Assembly: GCF_014898055.3 (NCBI RefSeq)
Contig: NW_023605083.1
Span: 60,428,228-60,492,227 of the forward strand
From: Talpa occidentalis
Lineage: Eukaryota > Chordata > Mammalia > Eulipotyphla > Talpidae
Direction of reading: 5' to 3'
DNA: 64,000 nucleotides
Under the pieces are notes generated by a model. It was not told where the DNA came from and did not search any database. It was given only the letters and a program-made list of their open reading frames with translations. Positions 24,036 to 36,513 of this stretch are shown piece by piece. The first letter of the stretch is position 1; each line of letters opens with the position of its first letter. Both the position numbers and the translations under genes were made by a program.

Positions 24036-26521
24036 TAGTTCACGAACCACCCTCTCACAGTCAAAGCAGAAACTCCTAAATTATTATAAATTCATTTTTC
24101 CCCTTAATCTTTCCCATCTTCCAATGATTCTAATCATTCACTAAACTTAACCAGTCTGTATCTCTTAACTAGATCTCAAATATCTTTTCTTCTACTCTAT
24201 CATTATTGCCTTTATACCAGTTGATACAGTATTATTACAATAATTTGTGCTGCTACTTTATAATATTTATGGAGCACGACCACTTACTACAGGCAAAAAC
24301 TAAGCATAATATATGGCCACTACCCTAAAGTCTCCATTGCTTTTACTTTTTTTACTTAGCAAATATTTCTGGGGTCCCTAGTGTATACCACACATTATAC
24401 TAATCACTGAGTAATCAGAGCAAAAAGACTTGGTCCTTCCCCCAAGAAAATTCTATAAGCTGAAATCTTATTTTACATTATAAAATGTTTCAAAATGCTT
24501 CAAACAATTTCTCAAAATGGCTTCATTATGTCTATGTATCAAAAAGTTCCCTTAAGTTTAAGTCAATATAAGGATTCATCAAACATTAATTGAAGAGAAA
24601 TAAATAATTTATAGTCCCTATTTGAATACAGTTCTTTAAAGTAGAAAATAAGTATAAAAACAAAATCATATTACTTATCCAAATAATATGTATTTTGTCC
24701 TGAAATAACTTATGAAGCATGTATTAAAGAAGTTGGAACTGTTCTTATCTTGTCTCTCAGCAGTTTTGAGTATTCCAAATAACAAACTTTGTTTTTATGC
24801 AAAAAAATTCTAAATAAACTTAATTCATTATAGAAAAGATCATTATTAAATCTAAGACACATTCTTATTCAGAGAGCTGTAATTCCAGTAATAAAAATAA
24901 AAGAGAAGGGGTGAAGAATATTGTGCAAACCCACTTTTTATTAAAGATTGAACAGCGTACCTTCAAAAATGGCAACTGGGATGCTTTGAAATGCAAAGGA
25001 ACATTAAATTAGGAAAAAATTGTGTCATTTGAAACTAAAGAAGACTCTAGGGGCCATAATTCCTGCATTAATATAAAAGACTGGGATAGAGAGATATTGA
25101 TATTTTATATATACTTTATAACATATAAAATAAAACGTAAACATTTATATGACATAAGTATTATATAAATGAAATATAATATTAAATAATATATTGCTTA
25201 CATATGTTACCTATGTGCACATATTATATATTACCTTTATCTTAAAACATAATATCAGGAATGGTAGCTCTGGAAGACAGAATCAGCTTAAGTTGGATTC
25301 TCCCAGCAGTCAGTGCTACCCATAAATGGACCAGCATTTCTACAGGGGAGGTGGAAGAGGTGCACTTAAGAAACTACCTGACTTTCTAGTAGGATTTCAT
25401 AACAAAGATGACAGCATTGGCAGGGAGTGAGCTGTCCATCCTCTGAGATCCTGAATATCCTCAGAGTCTATGAGGTCTTTGGAGACATCATCATGTAGAG
25501 GAATATGAAATGACTGTTGAGCTTGTTTTCACCCAGAAAGAAACATCATGCAAATTAAAAGTGTTCCAACAGAGGAGGTATTTGTGAATGCTGTGAAATA
25601 GTTGGCCTAAAAAGTATGAATTCATGTTTAACACTCACAGTGGCATTTTTCATGGAGGCGGAAAAACAGATTCTAAGGTTCAACCTGGATTCCAAGGACA
25701 CATCCTAGAATCTCATCATTGATAAAGTAATGCGGATGTTGATTGGGTTGGTTCTGGAATCTCAGTGAGTTCAAATCCTGCCTCCAAAATTTACTTGATG
25801 TGGGAACTCCAGTAAGTTATTGTCAATGGTAGATTATATTTGTTCAATATATTTACTGGGCCTTCCTTCCTGTCTGCCACTGTAATGTCAGGGTTAGCGA
25901 CTTCATTTGCTTGTGTCAATGTAAGTAGTATGTGTCCCTTCTCAATCTGCAGGTTTGAAAGCCAATGTGAGTTCTACTTTCACATTATTCCACCTGTTAG
26001 GGCAGAGCTAGGTGACAGATAAGGACCGTTCTTTCAATGAATGTTACAGAGAAAAAAACTGCACATACAAGATGAGAGGGAAATAAAGTTTTATTGTTTC
26101 AAGTTTGTGAAATAAACTTAGCTTACACTATTTAATATACTGTTTAAGAAACTACTCTCAGTTTATCTCTATGTAAAATTAAAATAAAATATAAATATTT
26201 TAGAAAATTGTTGGAGTAAATGACTTAGTTCATGAAAATTATTTAGAACACAATCAGGCACTTTGTTATGAACTCCTACCAGAAAGCCACGTAGTTTCTT
26301 ATGTACATCTCTGCCACCTCCCACCTAGGAAGTCAGGCACTGGTGAGCTATGTAGATACTACTTATTGTAACTTAACCACACAAAAATCCTGAGTTGAAT
26401 GCCCACAATTTTCCTTGCAGGTTTTGCAATTACTGCCTAATATACCAGGGGTGATCATGACTGACAAAGAAGATACCACTAATGTATTAATTTAGCAAGA
26501 TGGTCCTGAATCAGCTTATAT
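24036..26521. other. AT-rich non-coding stretch
   Basis: No gene. A possible L2 3' relic lies at 24355-24470 (AAATATTTCTGGGGTCCCTA). An AT-rich low-complexity tract at 25090-25250 is dominated by TATA and ATAAAT steps. A MIR-like core lies at 25755-25815 (TGAGTTCAAATCCTGCCTCC, + strand). Confidence 0.45.
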
Positions 26522-26837
26522 AAAATACATTTCATCTCGGCCTCCCTGGTGGCACAATGGGTTGAACACCGCACTATGAAGAAATCCATAGCTTCTGCAG
26601 CATGAGTTCGATCCCTGGCCGGCCAGGGAGCAACCCACATGGTGAGGCAGACCACTCCTGTCTTGCCCGCTGCTCCCCTTAGCAGTGTATTTCAGACAGT
26701 CTGCCTGTTCTGTTCCCCACTCTGTCTCTGGTGGATCCTCTCGCCACCACCACCCCCACCTCCCCCGCATCTCTGGCCTGTACCCCAGCTCTTGTATGCA
26801 TGAATAAATAAATCTTTTAAAAAATGCATTTCATCTC
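26522..26837 (+). mobile_element. tRNA-derived SINE (group B, CAACCCACATGG variant) with 17-bp TSD
   Basis: The body occupies 26539-26820. It carries a B box (AGTTCGATCCC), GGGAGCAACCCACATGG, CTGCTCCCCTTAGCAG and a tail ATAAATAAATCTTT. A CCACCACCACCCCCACC expansion sits where other copies read TCACCCTCCCGC. The duplication AAAATACATTTCATCTC (26522-26538) recurs at 26821-26837 with one mismatch. Confidence 0.93.
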
Positions 26838-27524
26838 TAAAGTGATTCGTGAAGTAGCAGCACTACCACTTTGCTGGGAAGGAAGAAACCTGAGCATTCA
26901 TACCACCCACTCACTGGACTTCAGTTTCTTCTTTAAAGAGAAAGTTGAACTACATGGTTTTCCATGCCCTGGAAACTTGTATGTCCAATGGTATTCTAGC
27001 GGAATACATTTCAACATCACAAACACCACATTCAGAGAATGAAACAGTAGAAGGTGACTCTAGGGTACGTTTGTTTATTCCGGTTCAGCAGCAGTGGAAA
27101 TTTGAATTCCAGGTGGACAAGCAAAGTTCTGGAACCCAGAAAGTCTCTGCAGCACACCCAGGAGATGCCTTTCCTTTCATGGGCTCCCAAGCTTTGCGGG
27201 GGATGGCAGGCAAAGAGCCAGGGCTTTGTGCTCCAGCTTTGTCCACATTCTGTGGCTGAGTCTTCTGGGAACTCAGACTGACATGTTTGACAAACATATC
27301 CCTCTCATTTTTGTCCCCAATGCATTGGCATGTGGGGAACAATCCAACACCTGCCACAGAGGGACAGATCAAACATAAGGCCTCTGACACCTCCCGTTTT
27401 TATTGGTATGATTTCACAGTCAGTCTTTTAAGAGGTCACGATAGCTGAGTGGCAGGTTTTTAGCCACATTTCAACTTAGAGAAACCTTCCCTTAACGTTA
27501 ATGCTAAGTTTGTAGTAGAAAATG

Positions 27525-27870
27525 AATTATGAAAACACTGCTGGTGGCAATGTAAATTGCTAAAATTTTTTTTTTGGAAAGCAATTTTACATTATCTACC
27601 AAGAACAGCAAAATAGTTCATTTCATTTGACCGAGTGAGTCAATGCCAGGAAATTTATTTTAAGGAACAAGTTTTCTAAAAAGGTAAGGGTGGAGGTAAC
27701 TGAATGCAAAACTAAACTTATCATAGTGTCTTCCACAATACTGAGAAAGTAGAAACAGCTCTAAAGTCTCCAAATAGGAAGTTTGTTAAATAACTGTACC
27801 ATATCCTCTTAATTGAATTTGATGCAGCAAATAAAGTTGTAATTTAAAATACTACCTCTTCAGAAAGCAA
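27525..27870 (+). mobile_element. Possible HAL1/L1-like 3' relic
   Basis: An AACACTGCTGGTGGCAATGTA block, TTTGGAAAGCAATTTTACAT, CAATGCCAGGAAATTTATTT and GTTTGTTAAATAACTGTACC follow the general HAL1/L1 3' order. Strongly decayed with no open frame. Confidence 0.4.
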
Positions 27871-28834
27871 TGTCTATGACATGGGGCTAGGGGAAGAAAG
27901 CAAGATATAACATCTCTCTAGATGAAAAAAGAACAAACAATGTGCTTGAACTTTCAAAGTGGCAAAATACTGATTTTTTTTTTCTTTTTATTAGTTAATT
28001 TACTTCTGGCATAATGACACTATTGTCTTTTCAAGAAATAAATCTTCACAGCAAATATTCCAAAACAGTCACATCATCATTCTAGTCTTATTCAGTTTCT
28101 TTTTTCCACCTTATTCAAAACTTGTACTGTGTATTTTTTCTAGGTAGGAAAAAGACTCTAGTACTATATGGAATGTATTCAAGACCTGTGTTTTTTTGTG
28201 TTTTTTTTTTTTTCTAGTGCATTTGGATTTTGGGAAGAGAATGTAGGTTGATAGTCACGATTTTCTAGTTTAACTGCAATGCAGTTTGATGACTCTTAAA
28301 TCCAAAAGCTAAGGCAAAATGGTCATGATCTATACAATGTATAACAACTTCTTCCTTTCTCATTTGTAAAATCAGTGCCTAACTAAAAAGAGGCCTGAAA
28401 AACATCACACAAACAGAAGAAACCATGACAAAATGCAAATTGTGTCACATTATCCTAGGGTGACCATTAGTTTCCATCGTCTGTGAAGAAGGCATCTGGC
28501 CAGAAGCAATTTCATTCACCAACCTATCTTCACAGGGCATTGCTATTCCAGCCAGTCTTGCTCAGTTGGCGCTTGTCTCTTGCAACTCAAGACCCTATTC
28601 TCCCCTTCCCTGCCAATCCCTGATTCCTGAAACAAATCATCAGTTTCAGTTTGCAGTCAAGACTCCCATTCTCTCTGCCAGGCAACCTGTGAGAAAGCAG
28701 CTTTTATCTTTGAAAGAATGCACCTGTTACGAGGTCAGCATCTACTAGAGTGAGACTAATTACTCTAAATGTGCTGCTACTCACAGAGGGGTTCACAGTG
28801 GATAGACTTTCTGGGTTACATAGACAGGAGGTCC

Positions 28835-29115
28835 AGATCTCAGCTCTGGCCATTGTTCGGTTGTCCAACCTTCACCAACATCATGTTTTCTGAGCCTTAG
28901 TCTGTATTCTTATTAATAGTGACAATAGGGCCTCCCCTGGTGGCGCAGCGGTTGAGCACTGGGTTGCGAGGCTGCCCTCAGCCTCTGCAGCACCAGTTCG
29001 ATCCCCTGCCACCGGCGAGGGTCCCACAAAAAAAAAGGGGACAATAATTTCAACTACATTGCCATGATGATTGAATGAGATAACACACACAATGCTCCTG
29101 ACACAATGAACATTC
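28835..29115 (+). mobile_element. MIR relic split by a truncated SINE
   Basis: The left part (28835-28927) has CCAGATCTCAGCTCTGGCCA and CTGAGCCTTAGTCTGTATTC. The right part (29040-29115) resumes with GACAATAATTTCAACTAC and GATTGAATGAGATAACAC. The two halves join as one MIR core when the insert at 28928-29039 is removed. Confidence 0.65.
28928..29039 (+). mobile_element. 3'-truncated SINE (group A): tRNA-like head plus A tail only
   Basis: The copy contains GGGCCTCCCCTGGTGGCGCA through GGCGAGGGTCCCAC and then goes straight into A9. It lacks the whole body present in the other copies. Short flanking repeats (GACAATA, 28921-28927 and 29040-29046) suggest a real integration of a short RNA rather than a later deletion. 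The B box GTTCGATCCC is intact, and an A-box-like GGTGGCGCAGCGG is present. Confidence 0.85.
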
Positions 29116-30033
29116 ACAAACTATCTATTACTATTAATCTCAGGTATTTTATTTAGCAAGCATAACTAGTACAATCTATCTGTTGATATGTGAGTCAACT
29201 CATATGACCATAAAAATGTAAACTTCATTATTGCTTCATTCTAATTTTTCTGTTTTTAATTTTCCTAGTGATTTTCATTGGCCAGTGCCTTTTCTTTGTA
29301 TGACGTAACATATGTTGGAAATTGCAAAGACAAATAGATCAAGAAAGAAAAGAAATAATAAATGGGGAGGCAGGGACTAGGAAGTTTATAATCAACCAAT
29401 ATAAAAAAACATAAAATGCTTAACTTGATTTTCATTTAAATATTATCATAAAATAAATAAATACCACTCTCATTGTGACATGAGAAAATGTTTTTGTTGA
29501 TTTTGTGGCACTTAATACTTTCAGTCCATTTAATTTTGGCATTGGAAGGTCAAATCTTATCAAGAGATATAATAAATGTATCTATTAGTTTTATATGTGC
29601 ATGTATTCAACTCTCCTTCCCTTGGAGGGTGAAGTTAGGGAGCATTTCACATTGAGAGTTTTCTTGATGGTAATTCCTTTCCCATGGACAGCCAGGACAT
29701 AGGCATATAACCTAGGTTGAATAAAAGACTTTCCCACTAGGAAATTAGCACTGGAAGTCAGAGGTACCAAAATGAAGCAAGACTGGAACAGACTGTGGTG
29801 TCACACAGCAGCCATGCTGTCCAGGGTCAGCGTCCATCTGTGACAGAGATGACCTGCAGTACCAAGCAACGTCTAACAGCAGTGGCATGTGGTCCTGGTC
29901 AGGTTGTTATTGATGCCTGGTTTCCAGATGATCTTCTCTGCTTGTCAAATCTGCTTCTTCAAGCAAAGATTACAAAAATTCTCTTTTATCCCAAGTGTGT
30001 TGGATGTTCTTGCTTATACCATGAAGACCGACT

Positions 30034-30079
30034 GGCACACCATATTTCTCCCTATGGGCACACCATATTTCTCCCTATG
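30034..30079. repeat. 23-bp perfect tandem duplication
   Basis: GGCACACCATATTTCTCCCT plus ATG, twice head to tail with no mismatch. Confidence 0.95.
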
Positions 30080-30482
30080 AACAACCTCTGACACCTGTGT
30101 CTGCCAACCCACATTCTTTATATATCATCTCTAACCTAGTCTTTGATCTCAGTCTTTCTTGGCCTCTCCCCTTGAAAACTGTTAGCATCAAGGACTTCAC
30201 TTTTGGGGGAAGGGTGTTAGAACTGGATGATCATTTTATATGTTGAACTTGAACTGTGTTTGTGTTTTTTCTAGACCTAATAGGTTGTTTGGTCCTGTGT
30301 CTTTCACTTGCATGGTTGTATTCTGTCTGGACCCACCTGTTTATAGATCCTAACTGCTACTTACATTTTCCATGTTTAGTGTATGCTAGGGTTTAATTGT
30401 GTACATTAGGGCTAAAGCCAAATTCTTTGAGGATATTTAATGTGCATCTTGGTTATACATTTGTAAACATAGTTCTTAAAAC

Positions 30483-30516
30483 TTTGGGTTAGTTTTGCTT
30501 TTGGGTTAGTTTTGCA
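30483..30516. repeat. 17-bp tandem duplication
   Basis: TTTGGGTTAGTTTTGC occurs twice with a period of 17. Confidence 0.93.
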
Positions 30517-30895
30517 GAATTCAGCCATAGTGCAATACCCACCAAACACGGTCACCCTGCCTGAAATGAGCTCCAGGCTTGGTGTGGTCAATAAACATGA
30601 AACCATGATTCAAAATGTCTAATTGATATGATGGTTCAAGAGGGATCTTTCATGACTGCAACTGTTTTTAATGTCACAAAAATGGATTGTTAGGGACATT
30701 TTCTGAATTTTCTAAACAGTTTAATAAACCAGGACCTACAATCCATTTACAAATATTAGTAATCAGCTTCCCTACCACCCTTAATATTACCCCTGTCACC
30801 ATCACCCCTAACCCCAGGGAGCAGGAAAGACTTCTTTGAGATGTCTTTTTTCTTTCTTCTTTTGGTGTATATGTTGTGCGTGTGTGCATGTGTGC

Positions 30896-30900
<5 letters not shown>

Positions 30901-30926
<26 letters not shown>
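30901..30926. repeat. (TG)n microsatellite
   Basis: Thirteen uninterrupted TG units, preceded by an imperfect GT-rich flank from about 30864. It explains the cysteine/valine-rich and threonine/histidine-rich open frames here. Confidence 0.97.
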
Positions 30927-30927
<1 letters not shown>

Positions 30928-33849
30928 TGGGCTTGAGATCTGCTTCAGAGTGAAAGTATACCTGGATCAGAGCCCAGAGACAGCTCCGAAGGCCTTTGAG
31001 GTATGTGGTGGCAGTGTTTCCTGCAGACTCTGCTGGCTGGTGAAGCCCGCTTTCTAAATTAGGGTAGATCAATCCAAAATCTAGATTTAAGACAAGGAGA
31101 TGGAAGCCTGTTCAACTCAGTCTCTGGCCCAGAGAACAGTTGTTTTAATCTCTACATCTGAGTGCTCACCGCCTTTCTGTACCTGGCTGGTTGGGAATGC
31201 TGCAGTGACAGGATCCTGAGAGCTGTGCAGGGAGCTGAAAAGGCCACCAGCCTCCAGGACAGGGGCAGCCCGGCTTCAGTTGGTGCTCAGGCCATGTTAC
31301 AGGTGGAACTGCCTTGCATGTGGGCCACCATGAGCACTTCTGGTTCTTACCTTCTGCCTCACCCCGCCTACTGCAGGTAGCACAACTCACCGTGTTGGGG
31401 GGCCTTGGCCACCTTTGGCCATTAATGAAGTAAATTCTCTTAAGTACCTTAAAACTGTCATACTAGGTACCTTTCTTTTTCCATTTCCACATGGGCCAGT
31501 GGGAAGGAGACCATAGCCAGACAAATGGCCTTCCCTTCTTAAAGATCTAGGGTGTGAGAGCAATATACAAAAGAATAGAGAATGAATTACCAGTGGTTCC
31601 CAGCAAGCCCCAGGGACTAACAGAAGTGCCAAGATCATCAATAAATGGCAGCTGGCTCTGCTATTACAGGCAACTTTACAGGCAGCTTTAGTATAAAGAA
31701 CACATGATTTCCAAAGAAACAGCAAAGTCACACATATTAACTATTTTGACTATGCTAGGATCTTTCTCTACATTGCCTCATTTGAATCTTAAAACATCCC
31801 TGCAAAGTGAACATCATTTCCATGCTTTACAAAAGAAGAGAGAGGTAGTTTTCCAACGGGATCCTTTGGTAAGTGAGCAGAGAACTGATAACCAGTTCTT
31901 CTGACTCCTGATCACGTGCCTTTCCAGTACACCACCTCCAGAAAGAGACCGTCTCAAGGGTGCTGACAGTCACTCGGATATCTGCATTCAGGTGTGCTGA
32001 AAAATCAGTCTATTCATTCATAGTTACATTTTATAGAAACATTTTAATTACAACCAAAACTCTGGAAACATATGAACCAAGCTACTCATCATCAAATCAA
32101 CACTGGAGCTTATTATGTCTTTTCCAAAGAAGTAGAGAACGTGATTATATGACTGCCTATTTATTTCTCAAACTCCATTTTGAGAGATGTCTTTGAAATT
32201 GATGTAGAGTACTTTTAGAAAAACCTCAAATTGCTCCAGTCTTGGCCTGAGGTTGACAGCAGGACCAGGCAGGCCGCAGGCAGCAAGGCAGGCTCAGTGG
32301 TCAGTCTCCCTCCCCAGCAAGGTCTAGCCCAGCTGCTCTCCTGTGGCCCCACTAAAAGGATGGGGACTCACGATGTCACTGCTTTATTTCATCCTTTATA
32401 ATCACAGGAAAATATGAGTTCAGAATAAAAAACACAGAATGACCATGAGAGAGAGTTCTTCTCCAGAGAACTACATAAACTCTCTGGTGTACATAAATTA
32501 CAAGCAGTCAGAGTGCCCTTGAAAAGACTGTCAGCATTTCCGCCAGGGACTCAGAGTACTCAAATTTTCCTGTCTTATAAGATCAGATCGATGATAGAAC
32601 AAATTTCCTAGGGCAGATGATGTTATTCATTCATTTACTCATTTTTCCTATATTTCCAGAGGAAATACTGTGAGGGTAGGTGAGAGGCGCAGGAGCTGAA
32701 GTTGGAGAAATCCACAGGGGAAAGCCTCGCTGAGCTAAATAACCTGGACTTATCCTCTAGACAAAGGGACAGGGAGGCATCCTGCCTGGCTTTATGTTCA
32801 GGAATGCAGCCACAGAGCAAGTGCGGATGACTCAGCACAATCTCTGAGCGTTCCCAGGAGCCATGCTCAGCCCTCTGTTGTGCTGGTGGGTGGGCAAGAT
32901 GTCTCTGGGCAGGAAGACCACCCGCCTGGTGTCATCACACACACATCTGACTTCCATGGGGATTTTTATAAGCCTCACGGCATGAAGAAAGCTTATTCAA
33001 AAATCTGGAAAGCAAAATTCTCCCATGCTTTTACTCACACTTCTGTTCTTTTATTTTTTTTCCCATTTGGTTCACATTCTTTTATTATAGTCACAGAATT
33101 ACTTCTCTCTGCTGCTTCTTTAATTCTCCAACACAGAAACTGTCACCTGGAGCATCTCTTTGCTGATGGGAAGATAATTCTCTCTTGCATTTCGCTTAGC
33201 AAATGTTGCTTGGGCACTTCCCTGACGCCTTCTGACCTAAAATGGGCCATTGTCAGCTGATCCTCATGTTGGGTTCTCACCAGCCACTCTACACCTGGCC
33301 CCATCCAGACTCATACACACACATCCACCCCTCAGCAGACCTCAGGATAGTACCCCACCCCACCTTCACCTTGACATGCTCTACATTGACTCAAACTTTG
33401 GCCAGAGGTGGCAAAAACACAAACCGTGAGAAAGAAGCATACAATACTAAGTACAGATTCTGTGCTAAGTTTGGGTCAGTCCCTGTCCTAAGGATTGTCG
33501 AATGAATTAGCTCATAATGGGATAGACAGCAACATAAATCCCAGAGATAGAGGAACCAGAGGACAGAGGAAAGCAGAAGTCTGCTTGCAAAGAGAGGCAT
33601 CAGCTCTCCGCTGCTTACACTACCATGCAACCTACTCAAGTCTCTGCCCAGTACGGTCTCCCTCTGCCTTCCATCTACAAGGATTTTATACTCAGTGCTT
33701 CTCTTCTCATTCCTGTGCTCCTTCCTTAATAGAACGAAGAAAGAAAGGAGAATCTGACCCACTCAAGAAGGTTTATTCTGTTGGAAGGGCTTCAAATACT
33801 CCTCCTAACTACTGTGTGAGAAGCCTTAAACCAGCCCCATGGCCTTAAA

Positions 33850-34000
33850 ATAAATCTTGAAGGCAAAAGGAAACCACTGAAGGGATTGTAAGAGAGAATA
33901 ACATAATCCAGGTTGTATTTTAGGATCTTTGGTTCTCCTGAAGCGTCTGGCTTTATATGTTGGCAGAGCACTCTACAGGAGAGATCAGAATGATAAGAAA
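33850..34000 (+). mobile_element. Fragment of an ancient mammalian interspersed repeat
   Basis: An AAGGAAACCACTGAAGGGATT block and a GAGAATAACATAATCCAGGTT block resemble the GAGCCATTGAAGG...GAGTGACATGATCTG segment of an abundant old mammalian repeat I know from memory but cannot name. A longer relative lies at 44570-45390. Confidence 0.4.
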
Positions 34001-34371
34001 GTGTTCACATCTGTTCCCGGGGATAGCACTATTCATAGTCATGGAGTCTGCATCACACCTCTTCCCCAGTGAGAGTTTCAAACACTGAACATCTTAAACT
34101 AGAACCAATTTCCTCCACCCCCAGCCCCAACTCCACAACCCTGCCCCAGCTGGTCATCAGTTGAGGGAACCAGTGCTTGACAATGAATTGTAGCAACTTC
34201 TCTCCCACCCTTTCCACCCAACCTTGAACTTTCTTATCCTCATCCCTGCTACTGACTTTTGGGCCTCCACCAGCCAGGGGCCTCCACCATCCTCAGATCT
34301 ATTGATCAACCTTTCGTTTGCCCCCATTCTGACTGCTCCCTCTCTCATGGTCACTTCTTCCTTCTTCTTTT

Positions 34372-34455
34372 AGCCATTCATAACACTGTGCTAAGGGATG
34401 GGGGTAGAACCACAAAACTGCTGCCCAAAGTTTCTGCCCTTGTAAAGCACATGGA
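34372..34455 (+). mobile_element. L2 3' end relic
   Basis: ACACTGTGCTAAGGGATGGG, GGTAGAACCACAAAACTGCTG and TTTCTGCCCTTGTAAAGC follow the L2 3' order. Short and diverged. Confidence 0.45.
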
Positions 34456-35242
34456 GAAAAGTAACCAGACGGATATGTCTAAGGGGCTGTGATGGGGAAG
34501 AGCTAGGAGGTTCAGAGGCATAAAGTCATTCTAATGTCATCAACTCCCAGGAACAAAAGGGTCATAGGACCCACAAGATTTGGGTGAAAACTCAACAGAT
34601 GCCATGACCATGTGAATTTTGTAGTCATTTGACCCAAAAGGGGTGAAGTTATAATTTCACTTTAATGGCATTTAATTAAAAGCATGGCACATTTATTTGC
34701 ATCTTTGTCAGAATACCCTGGTATTTGGACGGGAGGCAGACTATCTCTGGATTGATCCCTGAGTCATAGGCCCCTAAATATTTGATTATAAAAATGTGAT
34801 CTGCTCAAGGTTACCTCCTCCTTTTTCTGTTTTTTTCCCCTTGCTTTCCTAGCATAATCTAAGTTGGGGTAAAGATGGGATGCGTTGGGGAATTGCCAGG
34901 CTCAAGTGCAGGGTCTGAGCCACAGCAGTGCCTCTACCATACCACCTGCTGCCAGGCTGCCTGATCTCCTCCTACCACACCAAAGCTCCCCCCCTACATC
35001 CCCAAGTCTTCCCTTTGTCTCCTGGAGCTCCAGAATCTACCTTCTTCATTTTCTACCTCTACCACAGGATGTAAAATGTGTTTAATAATTAAACAATCTC
35101 TCTTTCTAATGAGGACCACTTTTACTGTATATCCAGAGCAATTTACCTTCCCTTTTTATCTTAACACTCTTCCTCCAATCCAGTTCCAAAGCTTTATATT
35201 AGAATAACCAAAAACCTCATCAAAACAAAACCACAATATTTC

Positions 35243-35547
35243 CCAAAGATGGAATTCTGGGCCTCCCAAGTGGCGCAGCGGTTGAGCGCTGGGCTGCCAA
35301 GCTGCCTGCAGCCTCTGCAGCACTAGTTCGATCCCCGGCCACCGGGCGAGGGTCCCACATGGCACGCAGACCTTTCCAGCCGTGCCCGCTGCTCCCCTCA
35401 GCAGTGTACTTCGGTCCTTCTGCCTGCTCTGCTCCCTGCTCTGGCTCTGGTGAATTTTCTCACCCTCCTGCGCTTCTGACTGTACCCAGTGCTTGTATAA
35501 ATAAATAAATCTTTAAAAAAAACCAAAAAACCAAAGATGGAATTCTG
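35243..35547 (+). mobile_element. tRNA-derived SINE (group A) with perfect 17-bp TSD
   Basis: The body occupies 35260-35530. It has the A-box-like GTGGCGCAGCGGTTGAGCGC, B box GTTCGATCCC, GGCACGCAGACC, CTGCTCCCCTCAGCAG, the group A end CTTCTGACTGTACCCAGTGC and ATAAATAAATCTTT plus A tail. The duplication CCAAAGATGGAATTCTG is identical at 35243-35259 and 35531-35547, which implies a fairly recent insertion. It lacks the extra CTGCTCCCCGGC segment of the copies at 36.2 and 41.8 kb. Confidence 0.96.
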
Positions 35548-36197
35548 CTCAATATATAGCTGCACTTCGTTAAAAATGAATTCTCCTTTTGCTTGCTATA
35601 GGTGACAAGATATTATGTCCAAAGTCTATTTTCTTCCCCCATCCATGGATCTCTCCATGCATAAGGCTCCCTTTTCTACCAAAGGATTTTAGTTTCAGTT
35701 GTTTGTTCAGTTGCCCCAGGTTCCAAAGTGATAAAAAAAGTATGAATTATGGTAATAAATTTGCCTACAGATCTTTAACAACAGTTGTGAAAGTGCTTCA
35801 TCCCACACAGACTATTTTGCATCTTTCCAATGGTACATGTTCTACCAGTCATGTCATTACCATAAAAAATTCAAAATATAAACATCAAAGACTTGGGGGC
35901 TATGGCCCTCCTGGGTTACCCATGCTTCTGTTTTATCACCAAAAAAAATGTAAAATTACTCTCTCTTTACTATTTTTAAAAGAGCATGTTTTCAGAGGCC
36001 CATTTCCTTAAAAAGCTAGCGATCAGACAACAACACAAAGAATTCAAGATGTGTCTATTTGTCCTATGGTTAATTTAAAAGGGATTGTTCCTTTCCGTAT
36101 ATATCCACTCACAACCACACTCAGACTTCCAAATACATCCATTGATGGAATTTCAAGGGATATGTTCTACCTCCAGCCAATCCCGCCAGTGCATGCT

Positions 36198-36513
36198 AAA
36201 GATGAATGGATTAGGGCCTCCCCAGTGGCGCAGCGGTTGAGCGCTGGGTTGCGAAGCTGCCCGTAGCCTCTGCAGCGCTGGTTCGATCCCCGGCTGCTCC
36301 CCGGCCACCGGAGGAGGATCCCACATGGCGCGCAGACCTCTCCTGCCGCCCGCTGCTCCCCTCAGCAGTGTACTTCGGTCCTTCTGCCTGCTCTGCTCCC
36401 CGCTCTGGCTCTGGTGAATTCTCTCACCCTCCCACGCTTCTGACTGTACCCAGTGCTTGTATAAATAAATAAATAAATAAATAAAGCAAAAAAAAAAAAA
36501 GATGAACAGATTA
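36198..36513 (+). mobile_element. tRNA-derived SINE (group A, young variant) with TSD
   Basis: The body occupies 36214-36497 with a near-canonical head, an intact B box (GGTTCGATCCC) and GGCGCGCAGACC. The tail has five ATAA units and then an A run. It carries an extra CTGCTCCCCGGC segment after the B box, shared only with the copy at 41.8 kb. The duplication AAAGATGAATGGATTA (36198-36213) recurs at 36498-36513 with two mismatches. Confidence 0.96.

Larger units (their letters stand above)
29116..33845. other. Non-coding stretch with small repeats
   Basis: No gene is recognised; open frames are short and mutually overlapping. A probable reversed MIR lies at 31755-31905 (GCCTCATTTGAATCTTAAAA, GAGAGAGGTAG). 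Tandem duplications at 30034-30079 and 30483-30516 and a GT microsatellite at 30901-30926 are listed separately. Confidence 0.45.

Noticed and set aside
30674..31072. 132-codon minus-strand frame
   Set aside because: Its middle is the threonine/histidine run encoded by the GT microsatellite at 30901-30926; no other feature.
36214..36497. SINE heads as tRNA genes
   Set aside because: A and B boxes are present, but the cloverleaf and anticodon arm are not maintained and the sequence continues into a SINE body and A tail.
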